DNA of 64,000 nucleotides from NCBI RefSeq assembly GCF_024505045.1, contig NZ_JANIBM010000004.1, positions 210,335-274,334 on the forward strand, read 5' to 3'. The notes below the pieces were generated by a model. It was not told where the DNA came from, made no database searches, and saw nothing but the letters and a program-made list of their open reading frames with translations. The position numbers and the translations under genes were made by a program. Source of the stretch: Methylomonas aurea (GTDB taxonomy: Bacteria; Pseudomonadota; Gammaproteobacteria; Methylococcales; Methylomonadaceae). Below, piece by piece: positions 47,901 to 57,992 of this stretch. Numbering within the stretch: the stretch's first letter is position 1; every line of letters begins with the position of its first letter.

Positions 47901-50063
47901 TTAAACCTTTTCCAGCTTGGCATAAGCCAACATCAGCCACTTCAAGCCGGCGTTGCGGAAATTGATTTGTACCCGCTCCTGATCGCCTTCGCCTTCGGTT
48001 TGCAGCACGACGCCTTCGCCGAATTTCTCGTGGCGGACGGTTTGGCCGAGTTTGAAGGTGCTGCCGCCCAGAGTAGCGGACGCCGACGGTGCAGCGGCTG
48101 AAGGGCGGGTAACGTTGGCGCGCAAGCGGATTTCCTGTATCGATTCCTGCGGCAATTCGCGCAAAAAGCGCGAGGCCCGCGGGTAACTGTCTTTGCCGTA
48201 CAGGCGGCGCGATTCGGCGTGGGTCAAATACAATTGTTGCATGGCGCGGGTGATGCCGACGTAACATAGCCGGCGTTCTTCCTGTAGCCGCCCGGGATCG
48301 TCCAGCGCCTGTTGCGACGGAAACAGGCCTTCTTCCATGCCGACCAGAAACACCAGCTTGAACTCCAAGCCCTTGGCGGAATGCAACGTCATCAACTGCA
48401 CGCAATCCTCATCGGCTTCGCCTTGCATTTCGCCGGCTTCCAGCGCGGCGTGGGCCAGAAACATGTCCAGTTCCGACAGGTTTTCCGCATTCTCGCGGTC
48501 GTAGTCGAACAGTCGGGCGGCGTTGACCAACTCTTCCAGGTTTTCCACTCGGGCTTCGCCTTTGTCTTGCTTTTCCTTTTTATAAAGTTCGATTAGGCCG
48601 CTGGCTTCGACGACGTGCTTGACGGTTTCGTGCAGACTCGAGTTTTGCGTAGCCCGGCCCAACTCAAGCACCAGATTCATGAAGCCGCGCAGCGCGTTGG
48701 CGGCGCGGGCCGGCAATTGGTTTTGTTCCAGCATGGCCTGCGCCGCCTGCCACAAGGACAGTTGTTGCTGGCGGGCCAGGATGCGCATGTCGTCCAGGGT
48801 TTTGGCGCCGATGCCGCGGGTCGGCGTGTTGACGACCCGTTCGAACGAGGCGTCGTCGTGCGGGTTGCTCGATAGGCGCAGATAGGCGAGAGCGTTCTTG
48901 ATTTCCATCCGTTCGAAAAAGCGCAAGCCGCCGTAAACCCGGTATGGGGTGGCGGTCGCCATCAGGCGCTCTTCGAACTGGCGGGATTGGGCGTTGGAGC
49001 GGTACAAAATCGCCGTTTCGCTGCGCAAGCCGCCGTCGCGCACCCATTGCCGGATTTTTTCGACGACGAAATAGGCTTCGTCCTGTTCGTTGAACGCCGA
49101 ATACAAGGCCAGAGCGTGGCCGTCGCCGGCGTCGGTCCACAGTTCCTTGCCCATCCGGTTGTCGTTGTTGGCGATCAGCGTGTTGGCCGCTTTCAGAATG
49201 TGGCCGCTGGAGCGGTAGTTCTGTTCCAGGCGAATCACGCCGTGTTGCGGATAGTGTTTTTGGAAGGCGTAGATATTCTCGATCTTGGCGCCGCGCCAGC
49301 CGTAAATCGATTGGTCGTCGTCGCCGACCACGAACAAGTTGTTGTTGCCTTCCGTCAACAGCCGTAGCCACGCGTATTGGATGGTGTTGGTGTCCTGAAA
49401 CTCATCGACGTGAACCTGTTGGAACCGTTCGCGGTAAAAACTCAATAAATCGGCATTGTCGCGCAGCAGTTCGTGGGCGCGCAGTAACAGTTCGGCGAAA
49501 TCGACCAGGCCGGAGCGATCGCACAGTTCTTCATATGCCAGATAGATCTGGCGCATCTGTCGCAGATAAAAATCGCCGCTGTCCTGCATGTGGCGGGCGC
49601 GGACGCCTTCGTCCTTTTGTGCGTTGATGAACCATTGCGCTTGTTTCGGCGGCCATTTGCTGTCGTCCAGGTTCAGATTCTTGATCAGGCGTTTGACGAT
49701 ACGTAATTGGTCGTCGCTGTCCATTACCTGAAACGTTTCCGGCAGTTTGGCTTGCTTGGCGTGTTGTCTGAGCAAGCGGTGGGCCAGACCGTGAAAGGTG
49801 CCGATCCACATCGAGCGGGCGGAGGTGTTCAGCAAATCTTCGATCCGGCCGCGCATCTCGTTGGCGGCCTTATTGGTAAAGGTCACCGCCAATATGTGGT
49901 AGGGCGAGATATGGTTGATTTTGATATGCCAGGCGATGCGGTGCACCAGCACCCGGGTTTTGCCGCTACCGGCGCCGGCCAGCACCAGCATGGCCTGGGA
50001 GGGGGCCGAAACGGCCAGGCGTTGCTGGTCGTTTAAAGGGGCAATAATTGAAGAGACTTCCAT
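47901..50063 (-). CDS. uvrD: ATP-dependent DNA helicase UvrD
   Basis: A 720-aa superfamily 1A helicase acting in nucleotide excision and mismatch repair. Motif I is AGAGSGKTRVL, Ia TFTNKAANEM, II VDEFQDTN, III GDDDQSIYGWRGA, IV RLEQNYRSS, V TLHSAKGLEF and VI RLCYVGITRAM. The C-terminus ends in a Tudor-like segment (KLGQTVRHEKFGEGVVL ... AYAKLEKV) typical of UvrD/PcrA. Divergent from the DUF2892 gene. Confidence 0.97.
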   Translation of the reverse strand: MEVSSIIAPLNDQQRLAVSAPSQAMLVLAGAGSGKTRVLVHRIAWHIKINHISPYHILAVTFTNKAANEMRGRIEDLLNTSARSMWIGTFHGLAHRLLRQHAKQAKLPETFQVMDSDDQLRIVKRLIKNLNLDDSKWPPKQAQWFINAQKDEGVRARHMQDSGDFYLRQMRQIYLAYEELCDRSGLVDFAELLLRAHELLRDNADLLSFYRERFQQVHVDEFQDTNTIQYAWLRLLTEGNNNLFVVGDDDQSIYGWRGAKIENIYAFQKHYPQHGVIRLEQNYRSSGHILKAANTLIANNDNRMGKELWTDAGDGHALALYSAFNEQDEAYFVVEKIRQWVRDGGLRSETAILYRSNAQSRQFEERLMATATPYRVYGGLRFFERMEIKNALAYLRLSSNPHDDASFERVVNTPTRGIGAKTLDDMRILARQQQLSLWQAAQAMLEQNQLPARAANALRGFMNLVLELGRATQNSSLHETVKHVVEASGLIELYKKEKQDKGEARVENLEELVNAARLFDYDRENAENLSELDMFLAHAALEAGEMQGEADEDCVQLMTLHSAKGLEFKLVFLVGMEEGLFPSQQALDDPGRLQEERRLCYVGITRAMQQLYLTHAESRRLYGKDSYPRASRFLRELPQESIQEIRLRANVTRPSAAAPSASATLGGSTFKLGQTVRHEKFGEGVVLQTEGEGDQERVQINFRNAGLKWLMLAYAKLEKV

Positions 50064-50166
50064 TTTTTATAGCTTGCAGATTTCGGGGAGCTGTGTATAT
50101 TTGCTTGCCTTTTAAGGGAAAGCCTTGCGTCAGGACTAAATAAATACAACACAGAGAGGATTGGAA

Positions 50167-50421
50167 ATGAGCTTCGATTATAAACGTTTGGTCAAGTTTG
50201 AGCACAATATCGGCGATAAAGACAAAAAAGTGCGCATGGTTTCGGGAGTGGTATTGCTGAGCGTGTCGTTGTTTACTGCCAGCGTTCTAATGCTGCTGGT
50301 CGGATTGGTGTTGGTCGCGACCAGCTATTCCGGCTGGTGTCCGGCGTATTCGGGATTTGGAAAAAATACGCTGAGCGGCGGTTTTGCGGCCACCGATGCC
50401 AATACCGGCGACGGCCAATAA
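50167..50421 (+). CDS. Small DUF2892-type inner-membrane protein
   Basis: 84 aa. After KFEHNIGDKDKKVRM it has two hydrophobic segments (VSGVVLLSVSLFTASVLMLLVGLVLVATSY) and GWCPAYSGFGKNT, a pattern of the DUF2892/YgaP membrane family. I choose the ATG at 50167 with AGAGAGGA seven bases before it; a TTG two codons earlier is in frame. Function unknown. Confidence 0.85.
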   Translation: MSFDYKRLVKFEHNIGDKDKKVRMVSGVVLLSVSLFTASVLMLLVGLVLVATSYSGWCPAYSGFGKNTLSGGFAATDANTGDGQ

Positions 50422-50428
50422 GCGCGGG

Positions 50429-50464
50429 ACAGTCTGAATCCGCGATAGCGCGGATTCAGACTGT
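50429..50464. terminator. Bidirectional hairpin between convergent genes
   Basis: ACAGTCTGAATCCGCG (50429-50444) pairs perfectly over 16 bp with 50449-50464, with an ATAG loop, between the DUF2892 gene and fxsA. The T-tract is weak, but position and stem length suggest a shared terminator. Confidence 0.7.
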
Positions 50465-50473
50465 TGTCATTTA

Positions 50474-50911
50474 TTAGTGTTTTTCGTATTCGCCCTCAAT
50501 GACCGACCGGTCGCGGCGGGCTTGTCGGAATATCGAACCGGCCTGGGTGCCGGACAAATGCTGTTCGATCAGATAGTCGGCTATTTTGCGGCGGACCGCC
50601 GGGATCAGGCAGGCGAAGCCGCATAAATCGGTAAAAAATCCGGGCGTCAGTAGTAAGGCGCCGCCCACCAACAAGATCGGTCCCTCGACCATCTCGTAGG
50701 CCGGAATTTCTCCTTGCCTCAAGCCGTTCTGCAACCGGTTCCAGGTGGCAAAGCCCTGTTGTCTTAACAGCCAGGCGCCCAAGGTTGCGGTCAATACCAC
50801 CAAAAACACAGTCGGAATCGCGCCTATGACGCTGCCGACCTGCAACAGCAGGTAAATCTCCACAAACGGTACGATCAGAAAGGTCAGAAACAGGGCTTGC
50901 ATGGTTTTCAT
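50474..50911 (-). CDS. fxsA: FxsA family membrane protein
   Basis: 145 aa. LFLTFLIVPFVEIYLLLQVGSVIGAI and GPILLVGGALLLTPGFFTDLCGFACLIPAVR are the FxsA signatures, with about three membrane segments. In E. coli the protein affects phage F exclusion of T7. I choose the ATG at 50911 (MKTMQALF); the longer frame upstream is antisense to cutA. Its 5' end is divergent from cutA, and the two start codons lie 67 bp apart. Confidence 0.9.
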   Translation of the reverse strand: MKTMQALFLTFLIVPFVEIYLLLQVGSVIGAIPTVFLVVLTATLGAWLLRQQGFATWNRLQNGLRQGEIPAYEMVEGPILLVGGALLLTPGFFTDLCGFACLIPAVRRKIADYLIEQHLSGTQAGSIFRQARRDRSVIEGEYEKH

Positions 50912-50978
50912 GGCGGGCTTACCGGCAAAGCGGCTAATACTAAGAGCATCCCAGAAGAAATTCCAGGATAATATCGAG

Positions 50979-51296
50979 ATGTACCAATTGATAGTCTGTA
51001 CCTGTCCCGATGCGAATTGTGCCGAAAATTTGGCCACCGCACTGATCACCGAAAAATTGGCGGCTTGCGTCAATATCTTGCCCGGCATTCGTTCGGTTTA
51101 CGAATGGCAGGGCCAAATAGAAACCGCTCAGGAACATTTGCTGTTGATCAAGAGTCGGCAGGACCGTTATCCGGCAATTGAATCTGCCGTAAAGAAACTA
51201 CACCCCTACGAAGTTCCGGAAATTATCGCGCTCGATATCGAACGCGGGTCTCAGGATTATTTGCAATGGATCGATTCATGTTTGATTGGCGCTTGA
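50979..51296 (+). CDS. cutA: Divalent-cation tolerance protein CutA
   Basis: A 105-aa trimeric protein linked to copper tolerance and cytochrome c maturation phenotypes. It has TCPDANCAENLATALITEKLAACVNILPGIRSVYEWQG and LHPYEVPEIIALDI, both diagnostic. I choose the ATG at 50979 (MYQLIV); the frame upstream of it is out of family. It overlaps dsbD by 31 bp, as cutA-dsbD pairs do in many Proteobacteria. Confidence 0.95.
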   Translation: MYQLIVCTCPDANCAENLATALITEKLAACVNILPGIRSVYEWQGQIETAQEHLLLIKSRQDRYPAIESAVKKLHPYEVPEIIALDIERGSQDYLQWIDSCLIGA

Positions 51297-53503
51297 TTTT
51301 TTTCTGCATCTTAGTTGCGTTGTCACCTGTGGTCGCGGCTGGCGACGGCCAGGATTTTCTGCCGGCAGACCAGGCGTTCAAGTTAAGCGCAAGCGCTCAG
51401 TCCGCCAATAGCGTCGAACTTAACTGGGAGATCGCCGAAGGTTATCACCTGTATCGAGACAAAACCAAGTTTCAGTCGCAGACCGAGGCCATCGTGCTGG
51501 ATCAGGCGCAAATGCCAGAAGGTGCCAGCGAACACGATCCGAGTCTGGGCGATGTCGTGGTCTATCGCAACGCGTTGCGGGTAGGGTTGCCGCTGCGAAA
51601 CGACAAAGGCTTGCCCCAACTTAAACTGCTGGTCAAATACCAAGGCTGTGCCGACGCCGGCATTTGCTACCCCCCGCAAAAAGTGGTGCTTGATATCGAT
51701 TTGCCCGCGGCCTCAACGATTCCGGTCGCCGGTGGCGAAACGTTGCAACAATTCGTCAAGGGCCTGAAAGGCTTGACGGCGAATGTATTTTCCGCGGACT
51801 TGTTGCCTCCCGAGCAAGCCTTCCGGTTTACGGCCAGTGTCAAGGATGCCGCAACCCTGCAGGCCTCCTGGCAGATCGCGGACGGTTATTATCTGTATAG
51901 GGATAAGTTGTCGTTGGCTTTACAGGCACCGGCGAACGCCCAATTGGGTAAAATTCCGCTACCTGAGGGCGATGCCTATCACGATGCCGAATTCGGCCAG
52001 GTGCAGATCTACCGTAACCAGGTGAATGTCGATGTACCGCTAATACGCGGCCAGTCGGCGGCCGAAACCGTCCAATTGCTGGCAAAATTTCAGGGCTGCG
52101 CCGATCGCGGTGTCTGTTATCCGCCGATGCAGCAGTTGGTCAGTTTGGATCTACCCGAGGCCGGTACGTTAACGACAAGAGCGTCGACGATCAATCCGCC
52201 CGGGTCCGAGCAAGATCGCATCGTCGACGCTCTGCGCCACGACAGCTTGGCGCTCACCTTGCTCAGTTTTTTCGGCTTCGGCTTGCTACTGGCGTTTACC
52301 CCGTGCGTGTTTCCGATGATTCCGATTTTGTCCGGAATTATCGTCGGCCACGGCCACCAGGTCAGTGTCCGCAAAGGATTTCTGTTGTCGTTGAGTTACG
52401 TCCTCGCCTCGGCGTTGATGTACACCGCATTCGGCATCCTGGCGGCGCTGTTTGGCAGCAATTTGCAGGCGACGTTTCAAGAGCCTTGGGTGATCGCGGT
52501 GTTCTCCGGCTTGTTTGTGTTGCTGGCGTTGTCGATGTTCGGTTTTTACAATTTGGAAGTGCCCAAATCGATTCAAGCCATTCTGCACCGGTCCAGTGAT
52601 CGGCACCGCGACGGCTCTTATTGGGGGGCGGCAGTCATGGGGGCTTTGTCTTCGCTGATTGTCGGGCCGTGTGTGGCGGCACCGTTGGCGGCGGCACTGA
52701 TTTACATCGGCCAGACCGGCGATGCCGTGCTGGGCGGGGCGGCCCTGTTCGCGATGGGCTTGGGCATGGGGGCGCCGTTATTGTTGCTCGGCGCGTCGGC
52801 GGGCAAGTTGTTACCTAAATCCGGCAGTTGGCTGAATTCGACCAAGGCCGTGTTCGGCGTCGTGATGTTGGCGGTAGCGGTATGGATGTTGTCGCGTATC
52901 TTGCCGGCTTCGTTGATTATGTTGTTGTGGGCTTTGTTGTTGGTGGTTCCGGCGGTCTATCTGGGGGCTATCGAGCCATTGCCCGAAGCCGCCGGCGGCT
53001 GGCGCAAGTTATGGAAAGGGTTGGGACTGGTCATGCTGGTGTTCGGTGTCTTGCAATTGATCGGCCTCAGTGCCGGCAATTCCAATCCATTGCAGCCGTT
53101 GCAACGCCTGGCTGGTGGGGGCGGCGCGAAACCTGAACCAGAGGGGCTGCACTTCGAACGGGTGGTGAGCCTGCAGGAACTGGAGCAGCGGATTCGGCAG
53201 GCGTCCGCCAGTGGCCGGAGCGTGATGTTGGATTTTTATGCGGATTGGTGCGTTTCCTGTAAGGAGATGGAGGCTTATACCTTTACCGACCCGCGCGTAA
53301 AACAACGCTTGGCGAATACCGTGTTGTTGCAGGCCGATGTCACAGCCAACAACGAAGCTGATCAGGCCTTGTTGAAACGCTTCGATCTGATCGGGCCGCC
53401 CGGCATTATCTTCTTCGGTGCAGATGGCCATGAGCGCAACGGCATGCGCGTGATCGGCTATCAGGATGCCAACACTTTTTTGAATACATTGCAACAACTA
53501 TGA
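51266..53503 (+). CDS. dsbD: Thiol:disulfide interchange protein DsbD with duplicated alpha domain
   Basis: A 745-aa inner-membrane protein that passes electrons from cytoplasmic thioredoxin to periplasmic thiols. After a signal peptide come two copies of the N-terminal alpha domain: QAFKLSASA... with C128/C134 (QGCADAGICYPP) and QAFRFTASV... with C278/C284 (QGCADRGVCYPP). Most DsbD proteins (about 570 aa) have one. The membrane domain carries AFTPCVFPMIP (C347) and VGPCVAAP, and the C-terminal thioredoxin domain has WCVSC (C662, C665). A start at 51278 is also possible. Confidence 0.95.
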   Translation: MDRFMFDWRLIFFCILVALSPVVAAGDGQDFLPADQAFKLSASAQSANSVELNWEIAEGYHLYRDKTKFQSQTEAIVLDQAQMPEGASEHDPSLGDVVVYRNALRVGLPLRNDKGLPQLKLLVKYQGCADAGICYPPQKVVLDIDLPAASTIPVAGGETLQQFVKGLKGLTANVFSADLLPPEQAFRFTASVKDAATLQASWQIADGYYLYRDKLSLALQAPANAQLGKIPLPEGDAYHDAEFGQVQIYRNQVNVDVPLIRGQSAAETVQLLAKFQGCADRGVCYPPMQQLVSLDLPEAGTLTTRASTINPPGSEQDRIVDALRHDSLALTLLSFFGFGLLLAFTPCVFPMIPILSGIIVGHGHQVSVRKGFLLSLSYVLASALMYTAFGILAALFGSNLQATFQEPWVIAVFSGLFVLLALSMFGFYNLEVPKSIQAILHRSSDRHRDGSYWGAAVMGALSSLIVGPCVAAPLAAALIYIGQTGDAVLGGAALFAMGLGMGAPLLLLGASAGKLLPKSGSWLNSTKAVFGVVMLAVAVWMLSRILPASLIMLLWALLLVVPAVYLGAIEPLPEAAGGWRKLWKGLGLVMLVFGVLQLIGLSAGNSNPLQPLQRLAGGGGAKPEPEGLHFERVVSLQELEQRIRQASASGRSVMLDFYADWCVSCKEMEAYTFTDPRVKQRLANTVLLQADVTANNEADQALLKRFDLIGPPGIIFFGADGHERNGMRVIGYQDANTFLNTLQQL

Positions 53504-54030
53504 ATCGGAAAATACTGGTTTTTTGTGTGGTCGCGTTAATAGCCGTCGTCGCGGGTATCGCCTTTTACGGGTACCGGGATCAAGCCTCGTCTGCAACAAC
53601 CGAGCCCGGACCGGAGTTGAATTTCAGTCTGCCGGATTTGCAGGACGTGCCGCAGCCGATGTCGCAATGGCGCGGCAAGATTTTGCTGGTCAATTTTTGG
53701 GCGACCTGGTGTCCGCCTTGTTTGAAGGAGATTCCCGAGTTCGTCAAATTGCAGACCGAATATCAAGACCGCGGCGTGCAATTTGTCGGTATTGCCCTGG
53801 AAGATAAACAACCGGTTCTGGATTACCAGAGTCGGATGAAGGTCAATTATCCGCTGCTGATCGGCGGCGAGGACGCGGCAATGTTGGCGCAGCGCTTGGG
53901 TAATGTGATCAATACCGTGCCGTTTACCGTCATTGTCGATCCGCAGGGCAAAATCGTGCACCGACAATTGGGTGAATTGTCCAGGGAAAAAATCCTGGAA
54001 GTCATTCAGCCACTACTGAAACCGAATTAG
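53500..54030 (+). CDS. TlpA-like periplasmic thioredoxin
   Basis: 176 aa. An N-terminal membrane anchor (about 5-23), then a TlpA/ResA thioredoxin domain with FWATWCPPCLKE (C71, C74) and cis-Pro in NTVPFTVIVD. It overlaps dsbD by 4 bp, so DsbD is likely its reductant. Probably reduces apocytochrome c or metal-site cysteines in the periplasm. Confidence 0.92.
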   Translation: MNRKILVFCVVALIAVVAGIAFYGYRDQASSATTEPGPELNFSLPDLQDVPQPMSQWRGKILLVNFWATWCPPCLKEIPEFVKLQTEYQDRGVQFVGIALEDKQPVLDYQSRMKVNYPLLIGGEDAAMLAQRLGNVINTVPFTVIVDPQGKIVHRQLGELSREKILEVIQPLLKPN

Positions 54031-54144
54031 CCCCAAATGCTGAAAAAGCGATGCTTTATTGGCTAGAAATCGGTTTATCTGGACAAAAACCTTCGAATTA
54101 GGCAGAATTTCGCTTTATTTGATACTTTCTCGTTCGATATTTTC

Positions 54145-54606
54145 ATGGCGATCCTCACCGTTCTGAACGGACCCAATTTGAATATGTTAGGCGTTCGGGA
54201 GCCGGGGTTATACGGTAGCAAGACTTTGCAGGATATCCAGCAAAGCGTGGAGCGTCTGGCGCAGTCCTTGGGTCATCAGCTGAATTTTTGCCAGAGCAAT
54301 GCCGAGCACGAGATCGTCGAACAGATTCACCAAGCTTATCGGCAAGGCGTCGATTTCATCATCATCAATCCTGCCGCGTTTACCCATACCAGTGTGGCGA
54401 TTCGCGATGCCCTGCTGGCTACCAAGATTGCATTCATTGAAGTTCATTTATCGAACGTACATGCCCGCGAGCCTTTCAGAAGACATTCTTATTTTTCGGA
54501 TATCGCCGTCGGCGTTATCTGCGGATTAGGGGCGACCGGTTACGAATTGGCTGTGCAAGCCGCTCATCAGTTATTACAAGAGAGAACTCAGAACGATGGA
54601 TATTAG
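54145..54606 (+). CDS. aroQ: 3-dehydroquinate dehydratase type II AroQ
   Basis: A 153-aa enzyme of the shikimate pathway. It has [18 protein letters not shown] at the start, [30 protein letters not shown] and [23 protein letters not shown], all family motifs. It overlaps accB by 11 bp. The 114 bp before it probably hold the promoter of the aroQ-accB-accC-prmA run. Confidence 0.97.
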   Translation: MAILTVLNGPNLNMLGVREPGLYGSKTLQDIQQSVERLAQSLGHQLNFCQSNAEHEIVEQIHQAYRQGVDFIIINPAAFTHTSVAIRDALLATKIAFIEVHLSNVHAREPFRRHSYFSDIAVGVICGLGATGYELAVQAAHQLLQERTQNDGY

Positions 54607-55039
54607 AAAAATAAAAAAATTGATCGATCTTATCGAAGAATCCGATATTGCTGAGATAGAAATTAGCGAAGGTGAAGAGTCGGTACGCATCAGCCGCTAT
54701 TCGGCTGCTGCGCCGATGCAATATGCCGCTCCGGCACCCGTCGCGGCGGCGCCTGCTCCAGCCGCCTCGGCACCTGCTGCGGTTCCGGCCGAAGAGAAAA
54801 TCAGCGGCCATATCGTGAAATCGCCGATGGTCGGCACATTCTACCGTTCAGCTTCGCCCGGATCGGCGGCGTTTGTCGAACTCGGTCAAAGCGTCAGCGT
54901 TGGCCAAACCCTGTGCATCATTGAAGCGATGAAAATTCTGAACCAGATCGAAGCCGACAAAAGCGGCAAAATTAAACAGATTCTGGTTGAGAACGGTCAT
55001 CCGGTCGAATATGGCCAGCCTCTGTTCATTATCGAATAA
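54596..55039 (+). CDS. accB: Biotin carboxyl carrier protein AccB
   Basis: A 147-aa subunit of acetyl-CoA carboxylase. It has [22 protein letters not shown] at the N-terminus, an Ala/Pro-rich hinge (about 40-70) and a biotinyl domain with EAMKI, a variant of the usual EAMKM around the biotinylated Lys. Overlaps aroQ; 20 bp before accC. Confidence 0.97.
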   Translation: MDIRKIKKLIDLIEESDIAEIEISEGEESVRISRYSAAAPMQYAAPAPVAAAPAPAASAPAAVPAEEKISGHIVKSPMVGTFYRSASPGSAAFVELGQSVSVGQTLCIIEAMKILNQIEADKSGKIKQILVENGHPVEYGQPLFIIE

Positions 55040-55059
55040 CCTGTTTCGAGGCTTGGCTT

Positions 55060-56403
55060 ATGTTTGAAAAAATTGTTATCGCCAATCGCGGTGAGATTGC
55101 TTTGCGCATCTTGCGGGCTTGCCGTGAGTTGGGTATCAAAACCGTGGCGGTCTATTCCGAAGCGGATCGCGACCTGAAGCATGTGCGTCTCGCCGACGAA
55201 GCGGTGTGCATCGGCCCGGCGGCCTCTTCCGGCAGCTATTTGAATATCCCGGCCATTATCAGCGCCGCTGAAGTTACCGACGCCGAAGCGATCCATCCCG
55301 GCTACGGATTCCTGTCGGAAAACGCCGACTTTTCGGAAAAGGTCAGCCAGAGCGGTTTCGTGTTCATCGGCCCGAAACCGGATACGATCCGCATGATGGG
55401 CGACAAGATTTCGGCAAAAAAGGCGATGCAAGCCGCCGGCATTCCGTGCGTTCCCGGTAACGGCGACCCATTAGGCGACGACGACGAGACCAACTTAAAA
55501 ATGGCGCGGGAAATCGGCTATCCGGTGATCATCAAGGCTGCGGGCGGCGGCGGCGGTCGTGGTATGCGCACAGTGCATAGCGAGAGTGCTTTGTTGAACG
55601 CGATTGCGATGACCAAGGCCGAGGCCGGCACCGCGTTCGGCAACAGCACGGTTTACATGGAAAAGTTTTTAGAAGATCCTCGCCACATCGAGTTTCAAGT
55701 CCTGGCCGATTCGCACGGCAATGCCATCCATTTGGGCGAGCGCGATTGCTCGATGCAGCGCCGCCACCAGAAGGTGGTCGAAGAAGCGCCGGCGCCGGGC
55801 ATCACCGAGGAGCAACGTAAGCAGATGGGCGAACGTTGCGCCAACGCTTGCCGGGAAATCGGTTATTTGGGGGCCGGAACTTTCGAGTTTCTGTACGAAA
55901 AAGGCCAATTCTATTTCATCGAGATGAATACCCGGGTGCAGGTCGAACATCCGGTCACCGAGATGATTACCGGCTTCGACATCGTCAAGGAACAATTGCG
56001 AATTGCCGCCGGCGAGCCTTTATCGATTACCCAGGACCAGGTTACCTTCACTGGCCATGCCATTGAGTGTCGCCTGAACGCCGAAGATCCGAAAACCTTC
56101 ATGCCGAGTCCGGGCCTGATCGAGCAGTTCCACATGCCGGGCGGCCCCGGCATTCGCTGCGAAACTCACATTTACAACGGTTATCGGGTGCCGCCGTATT
56201 ACGATTCGATGATCGGTAAATTGATCGCGCACGGCGATGATCGGGCCAGCGCAATTGCCCGAATGAAGACGGCGCTGAGTGAAATGGTGATAGACGGGAT
56301 CAAAACCAATATACCGCTGCAGCAAAGCATCATGGCCGATGCGGCGTTCGCCCAGGGCGGGCAAAACATTCATTACCTGGAAAAGAAACTGGGCATCCAT
56401 TAG
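55060..56403 (+). CDS. accC: Biotin carboxylase AccC
   Basis: A 447-aa ATP-grasp enzyme that carboxylates biotin on AccB. It has [23 protein letters not shown], the Gly-rich loop [31 protein letters not shown] and [14 protein letters not shown] with the catalytic residues. Complete. Confidence 0.98.
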   Translation: MFEKIVIANRGEIALRILRACRELGIKTVAVYSEADRDLKHVRLADEAVCIGPAASSGSYLNIPAIISAAEVTDAEAIHPGYGFLSENADFSEKVSQSGFVFIGPKPDTIRMMGDKISAKKAMQAAGIPCVPGNGDPLGDDDETNLKMAREIGYPVIIKAAGGGGGRGMRTVHSESALLNAIAMTKAEAGTAFGNSTVYMEKFLEDPRHIEFQVLADSHGNAIHLGERDCSMQRRHQKVVEEAPAPGITEEQRKQMGERCANACREIGYLGAGTFEFLYEKGQFYFIEMNTRVQVEHPVTEMITGFDIVKEQLRIAAGEPLSITQDQVTFTGHAIECRLNAEDPKTFMPSPGLIEQFHMPGGPGIRCETHIYNGYRVPPYYDSMIGKLIAHGDDRASAIARMKTALSEMVIDGIKTNIPLQQSIMADAAFAQGGQNIHYLEKKLGIH

Positions 56404-56459
56404 GCGGCAATTGTATAAGGCCGGCGTAGCTTCTTTTCATCCAGTCAAGGCTTGTATTT

Positions 56460-57344
56460 ATGGCGTGGCATCAGCTTTCCGTGGTCACCGACGAAACTAC
56501 CGCTCCGGAAATATCGGACTTCTTTTCCGAGCTGGGAGCGGTTTCGGTAACGTATAGCGATGCCGAAGACGAGCCGGTCTACGAGCCGGCTATCGACCAA
56601 ACTAAAGTTTGGAGCCGTACCCGCGTTACCGCGCTGTTCGAATTGGATTCGGACCCGGATATCGTGCAGGCATTGTTGTTCAATCAATTCATCGGCCATC
56701 CGCTGCAAGAGTGGTCGGCCGAAGTATTGCAGGATCAGGCTTGGGAAAGGGCCTGGATGGAGTACTTTCAGCCGATGAAGTTCGGCGGCAAGCTTTGGAT
56801 TTGTCCTACCGGACAGGAACGGGCGGAACCGGATACGGTATGCATGACCTTGGATCCGGGTTTGGCCTTCGGGACCGGAACCCATCCGACCACCGCGTTG
56901 TGTCTGGAATGGTTGGCCGGTCAAGATAGCTCTGGGAAGGTTTTAATCGACTTCGGCTGCGGTTCCGGCATATTGGCTGTTGCGGGGCTGTTAATGGGCG
57001 CCGAATATGCTCACGCCATCGATATCGATCCACAGGCTTTGACTGCCAGCCGTTACAATGCCGAGAAGAACGGAGTTCAAGATCGGATCAGCTACTATCT
57101 GCCCGAGCAGTTCTCGGCGTTTGCCGCGGATGTGGTGCTTGCCAACATCCTGGCCAAGCCGCTGATTGAACTCGCGCCCGTGATCGCCGAATTGGTTAAG
57201 CCTGGTGGGCAATTGGTTTTATCGGGGATTTTGAGCGAACAGGCTGCGATGGTGGCCGACGCATATCGCGCGCTCGGCTTATCGGTCGCCGAACCGGTGA
57301 GCCGTGAAGATTGGTGTCGGCTAGATCTCTGTAAACCCGGTTGA
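56460..57344 (+). CDS. prmA: Ribosomal protein L11 methyltransferase PrmA
   Basis: A 294-aa SAM-dependent enzyme that trimethylates L11. It has the substrate-recognition N-terminal domain, PGLAFGTGTHPTTALCLEWL, motif I DFGCGSGILAVAG, and ANILAKPLIELAP. Its usual position after accC supports the call. Confidence 0.96.
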   Translation: MAWHQLSVVTDETTAPEISDFFSELGAVSVTYSDAEDEPVYEPAIDQTKVWSRTRVTALFELDSDPDIVQALLFNQFIGHPLQEWSAEVLQDQAWERAWMEYFQPMKFGGKLWICPTGQERAEPDTVCMTLDPGLAFGTGTHPTTALCLEWLAGQDSSGKVLIDFGCGSGILAVAGLLMGAEYAHAIDIDPQALTASRYNAEKNGVQDRISYYLPEQFSAFAADVVLANILAKPLIELAPVIAELVKPGGQLVLSGILSEQAAMVADAYRALGLSVAEPVSREDWCRLDLCKPG

Positions 57345-57347
57345 CGA

Positions 57348-57986
57348 ATGTTTACCCGCTGTCCGAATTGCGATGCAACACAAGCCGTAACCGTCGGACA
57401 ATTGCGTCAGCAGCGCGGGTTGTTAACTTGTGATATTTGTGGGCAGCGTTTCGACGGCCTAGCCGATTTGAGCGACGACGCCAGTCAGGCGCGAGTTCGG
57501 GCTAACAATCTGACGAAAACTGTTGCGAAACCAGAATGGCCCGGTTTTAGCGTTTGGAAGTCGGCCAGTGTAGTGGCATTCGTCACATTGCTTGGGCAAG
57601 TCTTTTATTTCGAAAGCGAAAATCTTTATCGATCCTCTGCGGTTGCCGCGGCTTGGCAGCGACTGTGCGGGATGGTTGCTTGTCAGCCGCCGATTTATAA
57701 AAGCGACCGGGAGTTATCGGTCTCCCATACCGATTTACAGCGACAGTCCGATAATAGTTATCTTTTTAGCGCGGCAATCACCAATCATGCTGATTTTTCG
57801 CAGGAAGGTACCGTGTTAAGACTGACGTTGCTGGGATTTAACGGCCAAGCGATTGCGGAGCGGGCTTTTTCATTGCCGCAATTGGCGGGTGTCGCTGTGC
57901 TAAAGCCGGACCAGACATTGCCGATTCGATTGCATATCGCCGCACCTGGGGCTCAGGTGGGCGGTTATGTTTTTAAGTTATCGTAA
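57348..57986 (+). CDS. Zinc-ribbon DUF3426-type membrane protein
   Basis: 212 aa. An N-terminal zinc ribbon (CPNCD near residue 5 and CDICG near 29) is followed by a membrane segment (about 70-90; SASVVAFVTLLGQVFYF) and a periplasmic DUF3426-like beta domain (YLFSAAITNHADFSQEGTVLRLTLLGFNGQAIAERAF). Such proteins commonly follow prmA in Proteobacteria. Function unknown. Its start is 3 bp after the prmA stop. Confidence 0.88.
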   Translation: MFTRCPNCDATQAVTVGQLRQQRGLLTCDICGQRFDGLADLSDDASQARVRANNLTKTVAKPEWPGFSVWKSASVVAFVTLLGQVFYFESENLYRSSAVAAAWQRLCGMVACQPPIYKSDRELSVSHTDLQRQSDNSYLFSAAITNHADFSQEGTVLRLTLLGFNGQAIAERAFSLPQLAGVAVLKPDQTLPIRLHIAAPGAQVGGYVFKLS

Positions 57987-57992
57987 ATACGC

